From: Akkermansiaceae bacterium
GTDB taxonomy: Bacteria; Verrucomicrobiota; Verrucomicrobiia; Verrucomicrobiales; Akkermansiaceae
Assembly: GCA_025457665.1 (NCBI GenBank)
Contig: JALOTY010000002.1
Location: forward strand, 1 to 64,000
DNA length: 64,000 bases
Direction of reading: 5' to 3'
The notes under the pieces are model-generated. The model worked only from the letters and a program-made list of their open reading frames with translations. It made no database searches and was not told the origin of the DNA. The position numbers and the translations under genes were made by a program. Shown piece after piece: positions 52,375 to 61,325 of the stretch; position 1 is the first letter of the stretch; each line of letters begins with the position of its first letter.

Positions 52375-53325
52375 ATGAGGCTATGGAAATGGATGCTGCT
52401 GGGACTGCTGGGCGTGTTTCCCGGATGGGCGGAGGAATCGAAACTGCCTGCGAAGGGGGAGCGTGTTTTGTTTCTGGGGGATTCGATCACCTGGGCGGGC
52501 GACTATGTGACCGACGTCATTTCCTGGGCTGAGGCGGGGCCCTGTCGGGGGCTGGGGATCACCTGGCTGAATCTCGGGTTGTCATCGGAGACGGTTTCGG
52601 GATTGAGCGAGGAAGGTCATGCCGGTGGAAGCTTTCCCCGACCGGATCTCCATGAACGGCTCGGGCGGGTGCTGGAAAAGACCGAGCCAGACCGGGTCTT
52701 CGCGTGTTACGGCATGAACTGCGGGATCCAACAGCCGTGGTCGGAGGAGAGATTTTCCAAATACCGCGATGGCATGCATCGCCTGAAACGCGCGGTGGAG
52801 GAAAGCGGCGCGGAGATCGTTTTCCTCACGCCGCCGTATTTCGATGGCACCAAGGCACCGGACAAAGCCTACTACACCGAGGTTCTGGCCCGCTATGCGG
52901 CATGGCTTGTGGAGCAGAGGCGCGAGGGTTGGGAGGTGATCGATGTCAACGGGGCGATGACCGAAGCGATTTTGAAACGTCGCGAAACCGAACCGGGATT
53001 CAGCGTGCAGAGTGACGCCGTGCATCCGAATGCCGCCGGGCACTGGATGATGGCGGCCCCCGTGATTGCCTACCTGGGCGGGAAGGAAGTGGCGGCGGCG
53101 GGATCGATCGATGCGGCGCTCGCTGCCGTGGGCATGGGCACCGCGTGGCGGGAACTGTGCAAGCAGCGGATGGTCCTGCAACGGGATGCCTGGCTCACGG
53201 CGACCGGCCACCAGCGACCGGGTGTCCCGGTGGGCCTGCCCTTGGTGGAAATGGAGGCCAAGGTGGCGGCGATCGAGGGCCGGATGAGGGCGCTGATGGC
53301 AGAAAGCGGGCAATCGGGCGATTGA
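52375..53325 (+). CDS. SGNH/GDSL hydrolase
   Basis: VLFLGDSITWAGDY, YGMNCGIQ, DAVHPNAAGH. Confidence 0.88.
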   Translation: MRLWKWMLLGLLGVFPGWAEESKLPAKGERVLFLGDSITWAGDYVTDVISWAEAGPCRGLGITWLNLGLSSETVSGLSEEGHAGGSFPRPDLHERLGRVLEKTEPDRVFACYGMNCGIQQPWSEERFSKYRDGMHRLKRAVEESGAEIVFLTPPYFDGTKAPDKAYYTEVLARYAAWLVEQRREGWEVIDVNGAMTEAILKRRETEPGFSVQSDAVHPNAAGHWMMAAPVIAYLGGKEVAAAGSIDAALAAVGMGTAWRELCKQRMVLQRDAWLTATGHQRPGVPVGLPLVEMEAKVAAIEGRMRALMAESGQSGD

Positions 53326-53365
53326 GGAGTTGGCGGGAGCGAGGGAATCGGTCAGTCTGCCGCCG

Positions 53366-55906
53366 ATGAAAGCGCCTCAGCTTGAAGCGTTCGGCGAGAG
53401 GGAACTGTTGGGAACAGGTCCCTGCGGAGCCGTGTTTCGTGCGGTGAGGGAGGATGGGGAGGTCACGGCGGTGAAGCTGCTGGATGGCATGGCGATCAAC
53501 CGCGCGCTGCTGGAAGAGGCCACAGCGAGGCTGGAAAAGGGCGGCTGGCCGGATGGAGTTCTGCCGATTTTGGAGGCCGACTACCGCACCAAGCCCGCGG
53601 TGCGGGTCACTCCCTGCCTGGCGGATGTCGATGAGGAAGGCGTGCCGCGTCCGCGGAGTTTGCAGCATCGGCTCGCGGATTTCCCGGGTGAGGATTCCTG
53701 GGATGTGGTCATGGCCTTGGCCGATGCCTTGGCGGAAATGCATGCCCGCCAGGTGGCGCATGGAAATCTCAAGCCCGGCAACGTGTTTTTCGATGAGGAA
53801 GGCGGCCTGACTTTGGTGGACTGGTGCCTGGGCAACATGCCGGGGGTGGGGCAGATGGATTTCACCGATGCCATCCTCTATCAGCCCCCTGAACAACTGC
53901 GCGAGCCGGAAGCTTATCTTCACGAGGCGGGATACCGATGGGATGTGCACGCCTGGGGTGTGTTGGCATTTCGCCTGATCACGGGACGTTTCCCGCGGGC
54001 AAATGCCACCTTCATTCAAGTGGCTCCGCCGCCCGGAGAAACCCACCGGGAAGGTTTGCAGGCGGACTTGCTGAAAGTGGCGAATACCGTCGAGTCCCAG
54101 CGCATGGTCGAATGGCCGACCGAAGCTGAGGGCGAAAAAGAGAGGCGCTGGCGGGAAGTGATCGATACCTGCCTGGCCCTCGAGCCCGGGGACCGCCCGG
54201 CGAATGCCATGGAAGTCCGCCATCGCCTCCAAGCGGTGGAACGGGAAATGGCGGAGGAAGAGCAGCGGGATGCCGTACTCGACCAGCGTCGGCACGCGCA
54301 GAAGGCGGCGGGTCGTGCGGGCATGGCGGCGGGTGTGCTGTTAGGCGCGGCGGTGTTGATGGGTTTCCTCTGGCATGTGGCCAAGGGGCAATTCGCCCAG
54401 GAGCGGGAACGTCGGATCAAAAGCGAGGCCCTGGCGGTCAAGCAGGAGCAGCGCGCGGCAGAGGAACTCGGGCGCGCGAGGAAATCCGAACGGCAGGCGG
54501 TGGCGGCACTGCAGGCAGGCGAGGCGACCTGGCTGGCAAGGATCGAGGCCTCGCGGGATTTGGGCGATCGACTGTTTTCGTGGGCGATCGAAGAGGATCA
54601 TCGGACCCTGCCGCCGCTCGATGGCCGCAAGCTGCGGCTGCAGCGCCTGGAGGACTACTACGAGCAGTTTCTGGAGCGCACCGACGGGCTTGAGGGACTG
54701 GGGGATGAGCGGGCCCGGGCGCGGCTTCATTTGGCGGAAATTTCGCTGGCCATGGGTGAGCCGGATCTCGCGGCGAAACGTTTCGAAGTCGCTCTGGCAA
54801 GTGCCGATGATCTTGAGCCGGGTGCGGCGCTCGATCTGCGATTGGCCACGGACCGATTGCTGCTCGCGATTCTTTTCAAGGAGAATGGCGATCCCCGAGC
54901 CGGAGAGACCTTCGAGTCCGCCCGGCAGGCCTTGATGAAGGTTCCGCAGGCCGAGGTGGATGCGGACCGGGTGGCCTATCTGTTAGCCACGCTCGATCTC
55001 CGCGAATCCGAACTCCTCGCCGCCGCGGGCGATGAAGTGGCGGCCCTTGAGCACCTGCATCGGGCCACCGAGGAGCTGAACCGCCTTGCCGACCAGCGGC
55101 CGGAGGCGGCCTTGCTGCGCTCCGAACTGGTGGCCTGTTATCTTTCCTCGGCGACGATTCTCGATGGCATGGGCGAGTTGGGCGATGCCCGCGGCTTGAG
55201 GGAAATGGCGGCGGCAAAGCTCTTGCAACTCATCGAGGATCATCCGGGTGACCTCAAGCTGCGCGAGGAATTGGCGGGCTGTTATGGCGCGCTGGCGGAA
55301 TCGTCGCTGGTGGCCGGGGATGTGTCGCGGGCAGAGTCGATGTCCAAGGGAGCGACCAAGCTGCTCACGGAAATCCTCTCGCAGCGGCCGGAAAGTGCCT
55401 CGGTCAAATCCCGGCTGGCGGCACAACACGGCATCATGGCGGGCATCCTGAGGGATCGCGGTGAGTCCGAGGAAGCGCTGCGGCGCTATGACGAGGGACT
55501 GCACCTGTTAGAAGGGCTGGTGGTTGGTGACGGGGCCGATCCTCTGGCCCGTTTCCGCTACGCCCTGCTGACCTGGGAAAAGGGCCGCATGCTCGGATTC
55601 GCCGGAGACCGGAAATCCGAGATCGCCCACGAGGAAAAATCCCTGGAGATGCTGCTCGTTCTACTAGAATCCTCGTACGGCGTTTCCCGTGCGGAGTCGA
55701 TCAAGCGTTCCATCGGTTATCTGTTAGGCGATCTCGGCCATGCCCGCGAGGCGGCGGGGGAGAAGGATGGGGCGGAAGCGGCCTTTGGCGAGGCGGTGAA
55801 GATCTGGGAATCGCTGCACCGGGATCGACCCGCGAGCGAGGAATATGAGGAGGCGCTGGACTGGAACCGGCAGCGACTTGCGGAATTCCGCCCCGAGGAA
55901 AGATGA
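53366..55906 (+). CDS. protein kinase-like (probable pseudokinase) TPR protein
   Basis: Kinase-like N-lobe (LLGTGPCGAVFRAVREDGEVTAVKLL), HGNLKPGN, VDWCLGN; TM helix (AAGVLLGAAVLMGFLWHV) and C-terminal helical repeats. Confidence 0.8.
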   Translation: MKAPQLEAFGERELLGTGPCGAVFRAVREDGEVTAVKLLDGMAINRALLEEATARLEKGGWPDGVLPILEADYRTKPAVRVTPCLADVDEEGVPRPRSLQHRLADFPGEDSWDVVMALADALAEMHARQVAHGNLKPGNVFFDEEGGLTLVDWCLGNMPGVGQMDFTDAILYQPPEQLREPEAYLHEAGYRWDVHAWGVLAFRLITGRFPRANATFIQVAPPPGETHREGLQADLLKVANTVESQRMVEWPTEAEGEKERRWREVIDTCLALEPGDRPANAMEVRHRLQAVEREMAEEEQRDAVLDQRRHAQKAAGRAGMAAGVLLGAAVLMGFLWHVAKGQFAQERERRIKSEALAVKQEQRAAEELGRARKSERQAVAALQAGEATWLARIEASRDLGDRLFSWAIEEDHRTLPPLDGRKLRLQRLEDYYEQFLERTDGLEGLGDERARARLHLAEISLAMGEPDLAAKRFEVALASADDLEPGAALDLRLATDRLLLAILFKENGDPRAGETFESARQALMKVPQAEVDADRVAYLLATLDLRESELLAAAGDEVAALEHLHRATEELNRLADQRPEAALLRSELVACYLSSATILDGMGELGDARGLREMAAAKLLQLIEDHPGDLKLREELAGCYGALAESSLVAGDVSRAESMSKGATKLLTEILSQRPESASVKSRLAAQHGIMAGILRDRGESEEALRRYDEGLHLLEGLVVGDGADPLARFRYALLTWEKGRMLGFAGDRKSEIAHEEKSLEMLLVLLESSYGVSRAESIKRSIGYLLGDLGHAREAAGEKDGAEAAFGEAVKIWESLHRDRPASEEYEEALDWNRQRLAEFRPEER

Positions 55907-56817
55907 GTCCCGATCTTGCGAGGCTGCGCCGGGAGGTTTCCCGGTCCTTCGATCTCTCCCTGCGCGCCCTGCCCGGTCCGATGAGAGACGGGGTGGGTCT
56001 GGGATATCTTTTGGCTCGGGCGAGTGACACGCTGGCGGATACGGCTGCGGTGCCGGTGGCGGATCGACTCGAGTGTCTGGATGGTTTCGCCGCCGAACTG
56101 GAGACGGGCGACAAATCTTGGCGCAGCGGGCTTGCTGCCTTCGCCGGGCGGCAGGAACATACGGGGGAGAGAGAGTTGTTAGAGCGACTCGATGACTGCC
56201 TGCGGCTTTTGGCGGAGCTGCCATCGGATCAAGCGGCCTTGGTCAGGGAGGTGGTCGCCATCATCATCAGCGGCCAAAGACTGGACCTCCAACGTTTCGG
56301 CCCGGAAGGGGGACAACTGCCCGATGATGCCGCGCTGGAGGACTACTGCCATCGGGTCGCCGGCTGTGTGGGTGTGTTCTGGACGCGGATGGGACGGCTG
56401 ACTCTGGGGAGCGGATTTGCTTTGGTCGATACCAGCCGGATGGAGGCATGGGGCGAAGCGTTCGGACGTGGCTTGCAGTTGGTGAACATCCTGCGCGATG
56501 TGCCCACGGATTTGGAAAAAGGCCGCTGCTATCTCCCCGGGGTGGATGCGCAAGATCCGGCATCGGTGATGACAGGAGTGGCGAAATGGACGCAAAGGGC
56601 GGCGCAGGGACTGGCCGCGGGGCGGCAATACTCTTCCGCCTTGCGATCCTGGCGACTGCGGACGGCCACCGTGCTCCCGGCCTTGATCGGTGAGGAAACT
56701 CTCGCGAAAATCGAAGCAGCCGATTGGGCGAGACTTCAGTCGGGCATCAAGGTCAGCCGTGCCGTGGTCCGCTCCTGTCTCTGGCAGGCGATGATTTTTC
56801 CACGCAAGGACGCATGA
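55903..56817 (+). CDS. squalene/phytoene synthase family protein
   Basis: GYLLARASDTLADT (DxxxD) and RGLQLVNILRDVPTDLEKGRCYLP. Confidence 0.88.
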   Translation: MSPDLARLRREVSRSFDLSLRALPGPMRDGVGLGYLLARASDTLADTAAVPVADRLECLDGFAAELETGDKSWRSGLAAFAGRQEHTGERELLERLDDCLRLLAELPSDQAALVREVVAIIISGQRLDLQRFGPEGGQLPDDAALEDYCHRVAGCVGVFWTRMGRLTLGSGFALVDTSRMEAWGEAFGRGLQLVNILRDVPTDLEKGRCYLPGVDAQDPASVMTGVAKWTQRAAQGLAAGRQYSSALRSWRLRTATVLPALIGEETLAKIEAADWARLQSGIKVSRAVVRSCLWQAMIFPRKDA

Positions 56818-56860
56818 GCCTGGGAAACGCGATGGGAATCCTTGCCGTGGTTCTCTCTAC

Positions 56861-57299
56861 GGTAGCAAGGAGCGAGAAGCGAGGAGCAAGAAACAGCCGG
56901 GGAAAGACAGAAGATCCCGCAGGGCGGGAACTCAAGACACAAGACCAGAGAAACAGCCGGGCCACTGCGTGGAAGTGCCAAGTGCCAAAGAACAGCCGGG
57001 AGAGGACGCAAGATTTCAAGACGCAAGACTCAAGACCGGAGAAACAGCCAATACTCCGCGCCGAGCATCTGCCATCCACCATCTAACATCTGCCATCCAC
57101 CTCCGGCTGTTCCTTTTCGTCTCTTTCGTCAATTTCGTTGTTAGATCAAACTCATCAACCTTTCCGTGTTTTCCAAGTATTCCGTGGTTCCCTCTTCAGT
57201 AGCGAGGAGCGAACGGCCGGGGGGGCGCGAAGCATCTGACATCCCTCCATCTAACATCCACCATCCATCATCGGCAGTTCCCTTTTCGGCCCTTTTTTC
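56861..57299. repeat. Mosaic intergenic repeat element A
   Basis: Four copies of RAACAGCC(GG), CATCTRNCATCC runs, GTGCCAA x2, and modules shared in inverted order with 60350-60720. Confidence 0.75.
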
Positions 57300-57335
57300 G
57301 TAGGCTAGGCGCTCGGGAGTTTCCCGATGCTTTAC

Positions 57336-58604
57336 TCAGGCCGGGACATTGAGCGGCATGGGATCGGGGACGACCATCGATTTCAGCGATTCCTCCGCCT
57401 GAGCGGGAATGCGGATGGTGAAACGGGTGTCTTCTCCCGGGGTGGAGCTGACCTGAATGGTGCCGCCGTGGGCTTCGACGGCGCGTTTCACGATCGAGAG
57501 GCCGAGCCCTGTGCCTTTGATCTGGTCCTGGGAGTGGTGTTTTTCCACGCGGTAGAACCGGCGGAAAATGTGCGGCAGATCCTGGCTGGGGATGCCCACG
57601 CCATCGTCCGCCACCCAGAGCATCAGGGCATCGTCCTTGCGCTGGCAGCCGAGCGAAATGTTCAGGCCCTTGCGGGGATTCTGTTTCAGGGCGTTTTCCA
57701 CCAGGTTGAAGAGCACCTGGGTCCAGTAGAATCGGTCGCCGCAGAAGTTGAGCTCGGGATCGGGCATCTCAAGGCTGACCTTGGCCTCCTGTCCTTGAAT
57801 CACCGATTCGAGCCGCTCAAGCACGTCCTGGAAACAGGAGCGCATGCGGAAGGGCTCGATCTTCAAGGCCGCGGCTTCTCCGGATTCCAGTCGGGAAATG
57901 ACCAGCATGTCCTCCACGATCCGGGCGATGCGCTCGGTGTGTTTCCGCATGATCGTCAGAAAGCGACGGGCCATGGCGGGATCCTCGATCAGATCGTCAT
58001 CGATGAGATTCTCCAGATAGCCATTGATGATGGCCAGCGGCGTGCGGAGTTCGTGGGAGGCATTCGCGACGAAGTCCTTGCGCACCTGTTCGGTATGGTG
58101 TTCGGCGCTCACGTTACGGATGACCACGCGGATGGAAGGATCTCCGCCGACAGGGTCGGGGAGCGGAGCCGCATCGAGATCGAAGACCACCGATGGACGG
58201 GACTCGGAAGGAGAGGGCGAGTTTTGAAGGACGATGCGGCGACTCACCGGCAGCCCGGTGTGCAGGCAGTCGAGCACTGCCGAGGCAAGGTTGTGGTCGA
58301 GCATCACCTCGGGCACGGATCGATCCAACAACTGCCGTCCGCCGAACATGCGGATGGCGGACTGGTTGGCAAAGCGGATGCTGCCGCTGGCATCGACCAT
58401 CAGAAAGGCCTCGGCGAGGGCATTGAGGAGGCCGTCCCGTTCGTGGCGCGCGCGCTTCAGGTCCTCGGCCAGGCGGGATTTCCACGAGCGGACTTCTTCC
58501 TGAAACTCCCTGCGGGCGCGGCGCAGTCGCAGGGCGAGGACGAAGACGGCGAACATTGCCGCCGCGACGGCAATGGCCGCCAGGGTGGCGGAAATCTCGG
58601 GCAT
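57336..58604 (-). CDS. phoR: sensor histidine kinase (PhoR-like, PAS domain)
   Basis: FVANASHELRTPLAIINGYLENL, LMLWVADDGVGIPSQDLPHIFRRFYRVEK, GTGLGLSIVKR. Confidence 0.85.
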   Translation of the reverse strand: MPEISATLAAIAVAAAMFAVFVLALRLRRARREFQEEVRSWKSRLAEDLKRARHERDGLLNALAEAFLMVDASGSIRFANQSAIRMFGGRQLLDRSVPEVMLDHNLASAVLDCLHTGLPVSRRIVLQNSPSPSESRPSVVFDLDAAPLPDPVGGDPSIRVVIRNVSAEHHTEQVRKDFVANASHELRTPLAIINGYLENLIDDDLIEDPAMARRFLTIMRKHTERIARIVEDMLVISRLESGEAAALKIEPFRMRSCFQDVLERLESVIQGQEAKVSLEMPDPELNFCGDRFYWTQVLFNLVENALKQNPRKGLNISLGCQRKDDALMLWVADDGVGIPSQDLPHIFRRFYRVEKHHSQDQIKGTGLGLSIVKRAVEAHGGTIQVSSTPGEDTRFTIRIPAQAEESLKSMVVPDPMPLNVPA

Positions 58605-58606
58605 GA

Positions 58607-59284
58607 TCAGGCTTCGAGCACACGGTAACCGATCCCTCTAACCGTTTCAACCATGGCGGCATGATTGCCGAGTTTCTGCCGCAGGCGCTTCATGTGGGTG
58701 TCCAGCGTCCGGCTGTGGACTTCATCGCTGTATCCCCATACGGTCCGCAGCAGGTCATTGCGGTCCTGCGGATGCCCGGCGCGTTCGGTGAGGAAAAGGA
58801 GCAGCTTGAATTCGGTGGAGGTGAGATCGATTGGCTCGCCTTCGAGGTAGAACTTCAGTTCGTTTTTGTTGAAACGAAAGGGTCCGTGATCGACCGTCAC
58901 CGCCCCCGGAGCCGCTTGGGAGCGCTTGAGGATGGCCGAGACGCGGAGCAGGAGTTCCTTGGGCGAAAAGGGCTTGGTGAGATAGTCGTCCGCCCCGGCT
59001 TCCAGCCCCTGGATCCGGTCCTCCGTCTGGGCGCGGGCGGTGAGCATGATGACAGGCGTGTCCCGGGTCCGGGCATCGCGCCGCAGTTCCTTGAAAACCG
59101 CATAGCCGTCCTTCCCGGGAAGCATGAGGTCGAGAATCACCAGGTCCGGCTGCTCATGGATGGCGAGCGAGGCGCCTTGGATGCCATCGTGCGCCTTCAA
59201 GGTCGCATAACCGGCGCGTTCCAGGTTGAAAGCGATCAGGTCGGCGATGTCCCTCTCGTCCTCGACGATCAATATCCTCTGCAT
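58607..59284 (-). CDS. phoB: response regulator (PhoB/OmpR family)
   Basis: ILIVEDERDIADLIAFNLERAGY, LVILDLMLPGKDGY, C-terminal winged helix RTLDTHMKRLRQKLG. Confidence 0.88.
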   Translation of the reverse strand: MQRILIVEDERDIADLIAFNLERAGYATLKAHDGIQGASLAIHEQPDLVILDLMLPGKDGYAVFKELRRDARTRDTPVIMLTARAQTEDRIQGLEAGADDYLTKPFSPKELLLRVSAILKRSQAAPGAVTVDHGPFRFNKNELKFYLEGEPIDLTSTEFKLLLFLTERAGHPQDRNDLLRTVWGYSDEVHSRTLDTHMKRLRQKLGNHAAMVETVRGIGYRVLEA

Positions 59285-59394
59285 GTGGCGTCTGAATTAG
59301 TGCGGAAAGGTCACGTGGCAAACCAGCACGGAGTGACGAAATCGTCGCACAGCAAAAGGCCCTCGGCGAGAGGGAAAGCGGGGGGGGCTGGCGT

Positions 59395-60240
59395 TCAGAG
59401 GAGGGAATCGATCCTTTCCCGGGCGACGGCGAGATAGTGGTCGTCGAGTTCGATCCCGGTGAAAGCCGCGAGCGCCATGCGTTTTGCGGCCACGGCGGAG
59501 CTGCCGATGCCGAGAAAGGGGTCGAGCAGGCGGGTTTCCCGGCCTTTTCCGTGGAGGCGCACGCACTGTTCCACGAGGGCCACGGGGAAGGTGGCGGGGT
59601 GAGGGCGTTCCTTATCGCGGGACTGGATGGTGTCGTAGGGGATGAACCAGGTGTTGCCCCGGCAGCGCCGGTCCTCGCCGCCGGTGTGACCCCAACGGTC
59701 GATGTTCGATTTGTCCTGATAGGGCACCCCGGCGGCGCGGCGGTCGAGCGGGACGGTGCCGGACTTGGTCAGGTGGAAGACGTATTCGTGGCAGTCGTTG
59801 ACGTAGCGCTTCGAATTGATCGGCTTGAAATGCCCCGCGCTGATCGATTCCCCGCTGCGGGTCTGGATGGTGATGGATTTGACCCAGTGGAAGGTGTTCT
59901 GCAGCACGAAGAGGTCATCGGTCAGAGCGAGGACGACCTGATGGGGAAGGAGCGGGTTCGAGGGGGCGGCCCCGACGTTGAGGAAAAACGAGCCGTCATC
60001 GGCCAGCACCCGACGGACCTGGGCAGCCCAGCGTCGGCACCAATCGAGGAAATCGGTGCGGCTCGACGTGTCATCGTAGCTCCGATAATCGATCCCGAGA
60101 TTGTAAGGCGGCGAGGTGACGACCACATCCTGCGACCCCGCCGGCAAGCGCGGCAGGACATCGAGACAATCGCCGAGGTGGAGCTGGGTTTCCAAGGGGA
60201 GGTCGGAGTGGATCGGTGATGGCGTGAAGAACGGCCCCAT
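59395..60240 (-). CDS. site-specific DNA methyltransferase (N4-C/N6-A type)
   Basis: TSPPYNLGIDY (motif IV) and LDPFLGIGSSAVAAKRM (motif I) in beta-like order. Confidence 0.85.
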   Translation of the reverse strand: MGPFFTPSPIHSDLPLETQLHLGDCLDVLPRLPAGSQDVVVTSPPYNLGIDYRSYDDTSSRTDFLDWCRRWAAQVRRVLADDGSFFLNVGAAPSNPLLPHQVVLALTDDLFVLQNTFHWVKSITIQTRSGESISAGHFKPINSKRYVNDCHEYVFHLTKSGTVPLDRRAAGVPYQDKSNIDRWGHTGGEDRRCRGNTWFIPYDTIQSRDKERPHPATFPVALVEQCVRLHGKGRETRLLDPFLGIGSSAVAAKRMALAAFTGIELDDHYLAVARERIDSLL

Positions 60241-60474
60241 CCTTCGCAAGCGCGGTTAGCGGGAAAGGAAAAAGAAAAAGCCATGCCTCGGAAAGCGGTG
60301 GGAGAAATCCGGACCAGGATGGATGGGATGGGGGAATGCTTCAAGCCGAGCATTGGCTGTTTCTTGCTACCCGCTCCTCGCTACTGAAGAGGGAACCACG
60401 GAATACTCGGAAAACACGGAAAGGTTGATGAGTTTTATCTAACAACGAAATGATCGAAAGGAGATGGCTGTCGG

Positions 60475-60530
60475 AAAAGCTGAAAAGCTGAAAAGCTGAA
60501 ATGCTGAAATGCTGAAATGCTGAAATGCTG
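60475..60530. repeat. Tandem octamer array: AAAAGCTG x3, AAATGCTG x4
   Basis: Direct reading of sequence; 7 contiguous 8-bp units. Confidence 0.95.
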
Positions 60531-60553
60531 AAATCAGTGCTCCGCGCGAAGCA

Positions 60554-60581
60554 TTGGCACTTGGCACTTGGCACTTGGCAC
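60554..60581. repeat. Tandem heptamer array TTGGCAC x4
   Basis: Direct reading of sequence. Confidence 0.95.
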
Positions 60582-60590
60582 TTCCACGCC

Positions 60591-60625
60591 TGACCTTTGA
60601 CCTTTGACCTTTGACCTTTGACCTT
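60591..60625. repeat. Tandem heptamer array TGACCTT x5
   Basis: Direct reading of sequence. Confidence 0.95.
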
Positions 60626-60794
60626 CCGCGCAGCGGCCTCTGGTCTTGTGTCTTGTGTTCCCGCCCTGCGGGATCTTCCGTCTTTTCCCGGCTGCTTCTT
60701 GCTCCTTGCTGCTCGTTCCCTACGCCATGGCATTGAGGGTGGTAACGGGGCTTTTGAATTCGGGCTTTTCTCTCCGTCCAGATTGGCCTAAACG

Positions 60795-60923
60795 ATGACG
60801 GTCATGAAGGCGCTTATTGCAGTCCTGTCTTTGTTCGTAGTTGGATGTTCAGTTTCGTCACTTGAGCGAGGATCACTGCTGATGAGGTGCGAGGACTTCG
60901 ACCCCCATCCATTTGATAGATGA
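60795..60923 (+). CDS. short putative lipoprotein (42 aa)
   Basis: MTVMKALIAVLSLFVVGCSVSSLERGSLLMRCEDFDPHPFDR; lipobox VVGC; TGA overlaps the ATG of the next ORF (ATGA). Below the ORF-track size cutoff. Confidence 0.5.
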   Translation: MTVMKALIAVLSLFVVGCSVSSLERGSLLMRCEDFDPHPFDR

Positions 60924-61300
60924 CCCGAGCCAGAAAGATTGGTTGCGCCTATGCATGCCTTACGACCGCATGTTACCTCGACATGGTCGGGAATGGATGG
61001 ATTTTCTTGGTGTTTGGAGAGGAGATGGGGACGCTGATCATGATCCTCCTGATGCTGCCATTGACATGGCTGTTTGCTGGCCTGCCTTTTCCCTCGTACG
61101 GTGACCCCACGCCCCTAACCGTTAGCATTCACATCCTTGTTTGGGCAGGGGTTGGTGCCTTTTTCGTCGTTAACGGGCTTTGGGTCGGTTCATGCTTGGA
61201 TAAGTGGATTCCCAAGAGTCGCAAGTCTCAGGATCGAACCGGTTTGGAGAGTCCGGGAGCGGTGAAGAAGTCGTCACCAACACCCCTTGATCCACCTTGA
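60920..61300 (+). CDS. small membrane protein of unknown function
   Basis: Two hydrophobic segments; translationally coupled to the 42-aa ORF. Confidence 0.45.
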   Translation: MTRARKIGCAYACLTTACYLDMVGNGWIFLVFGEEMGTLIMILLMLPLTWLFAGLPFPSYGDPTPLTVSIHILVWAGVGAFFVVNGLWVGSCLDKWIPKSRKSQDRTGLESPGAVKKSSPTPLDPP

Positions 61301-61325
61301 TTGCCGACAAACGGTTTCTCTTGCT

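Larger units (their letters stand above)
60350..60720. repeat. Mosaic intergenic repeat element B (inverted relative to A)
   Basis: 60372-60451 matches the reverse complement of 57132-57211 nearly perfectly; other modules (GGGAACACAAGACACAAGACCAGAG, AAGAAGCAGCCGGG on the minus strand) also shared. Confidence 0.8.

Noticed and set aside
56861-57299. Possible CRISPR array
   Set aside because: Repeat words are only 7-12 bp with irregular spacing and no cas genes nearby.
57300-60350. Composite transposon bounded by inverted elements A and B
   Set aside because: No transposase, no target-site duplication seen, interior is phoRB-like core genes; kept only as an inverted repeat observation.
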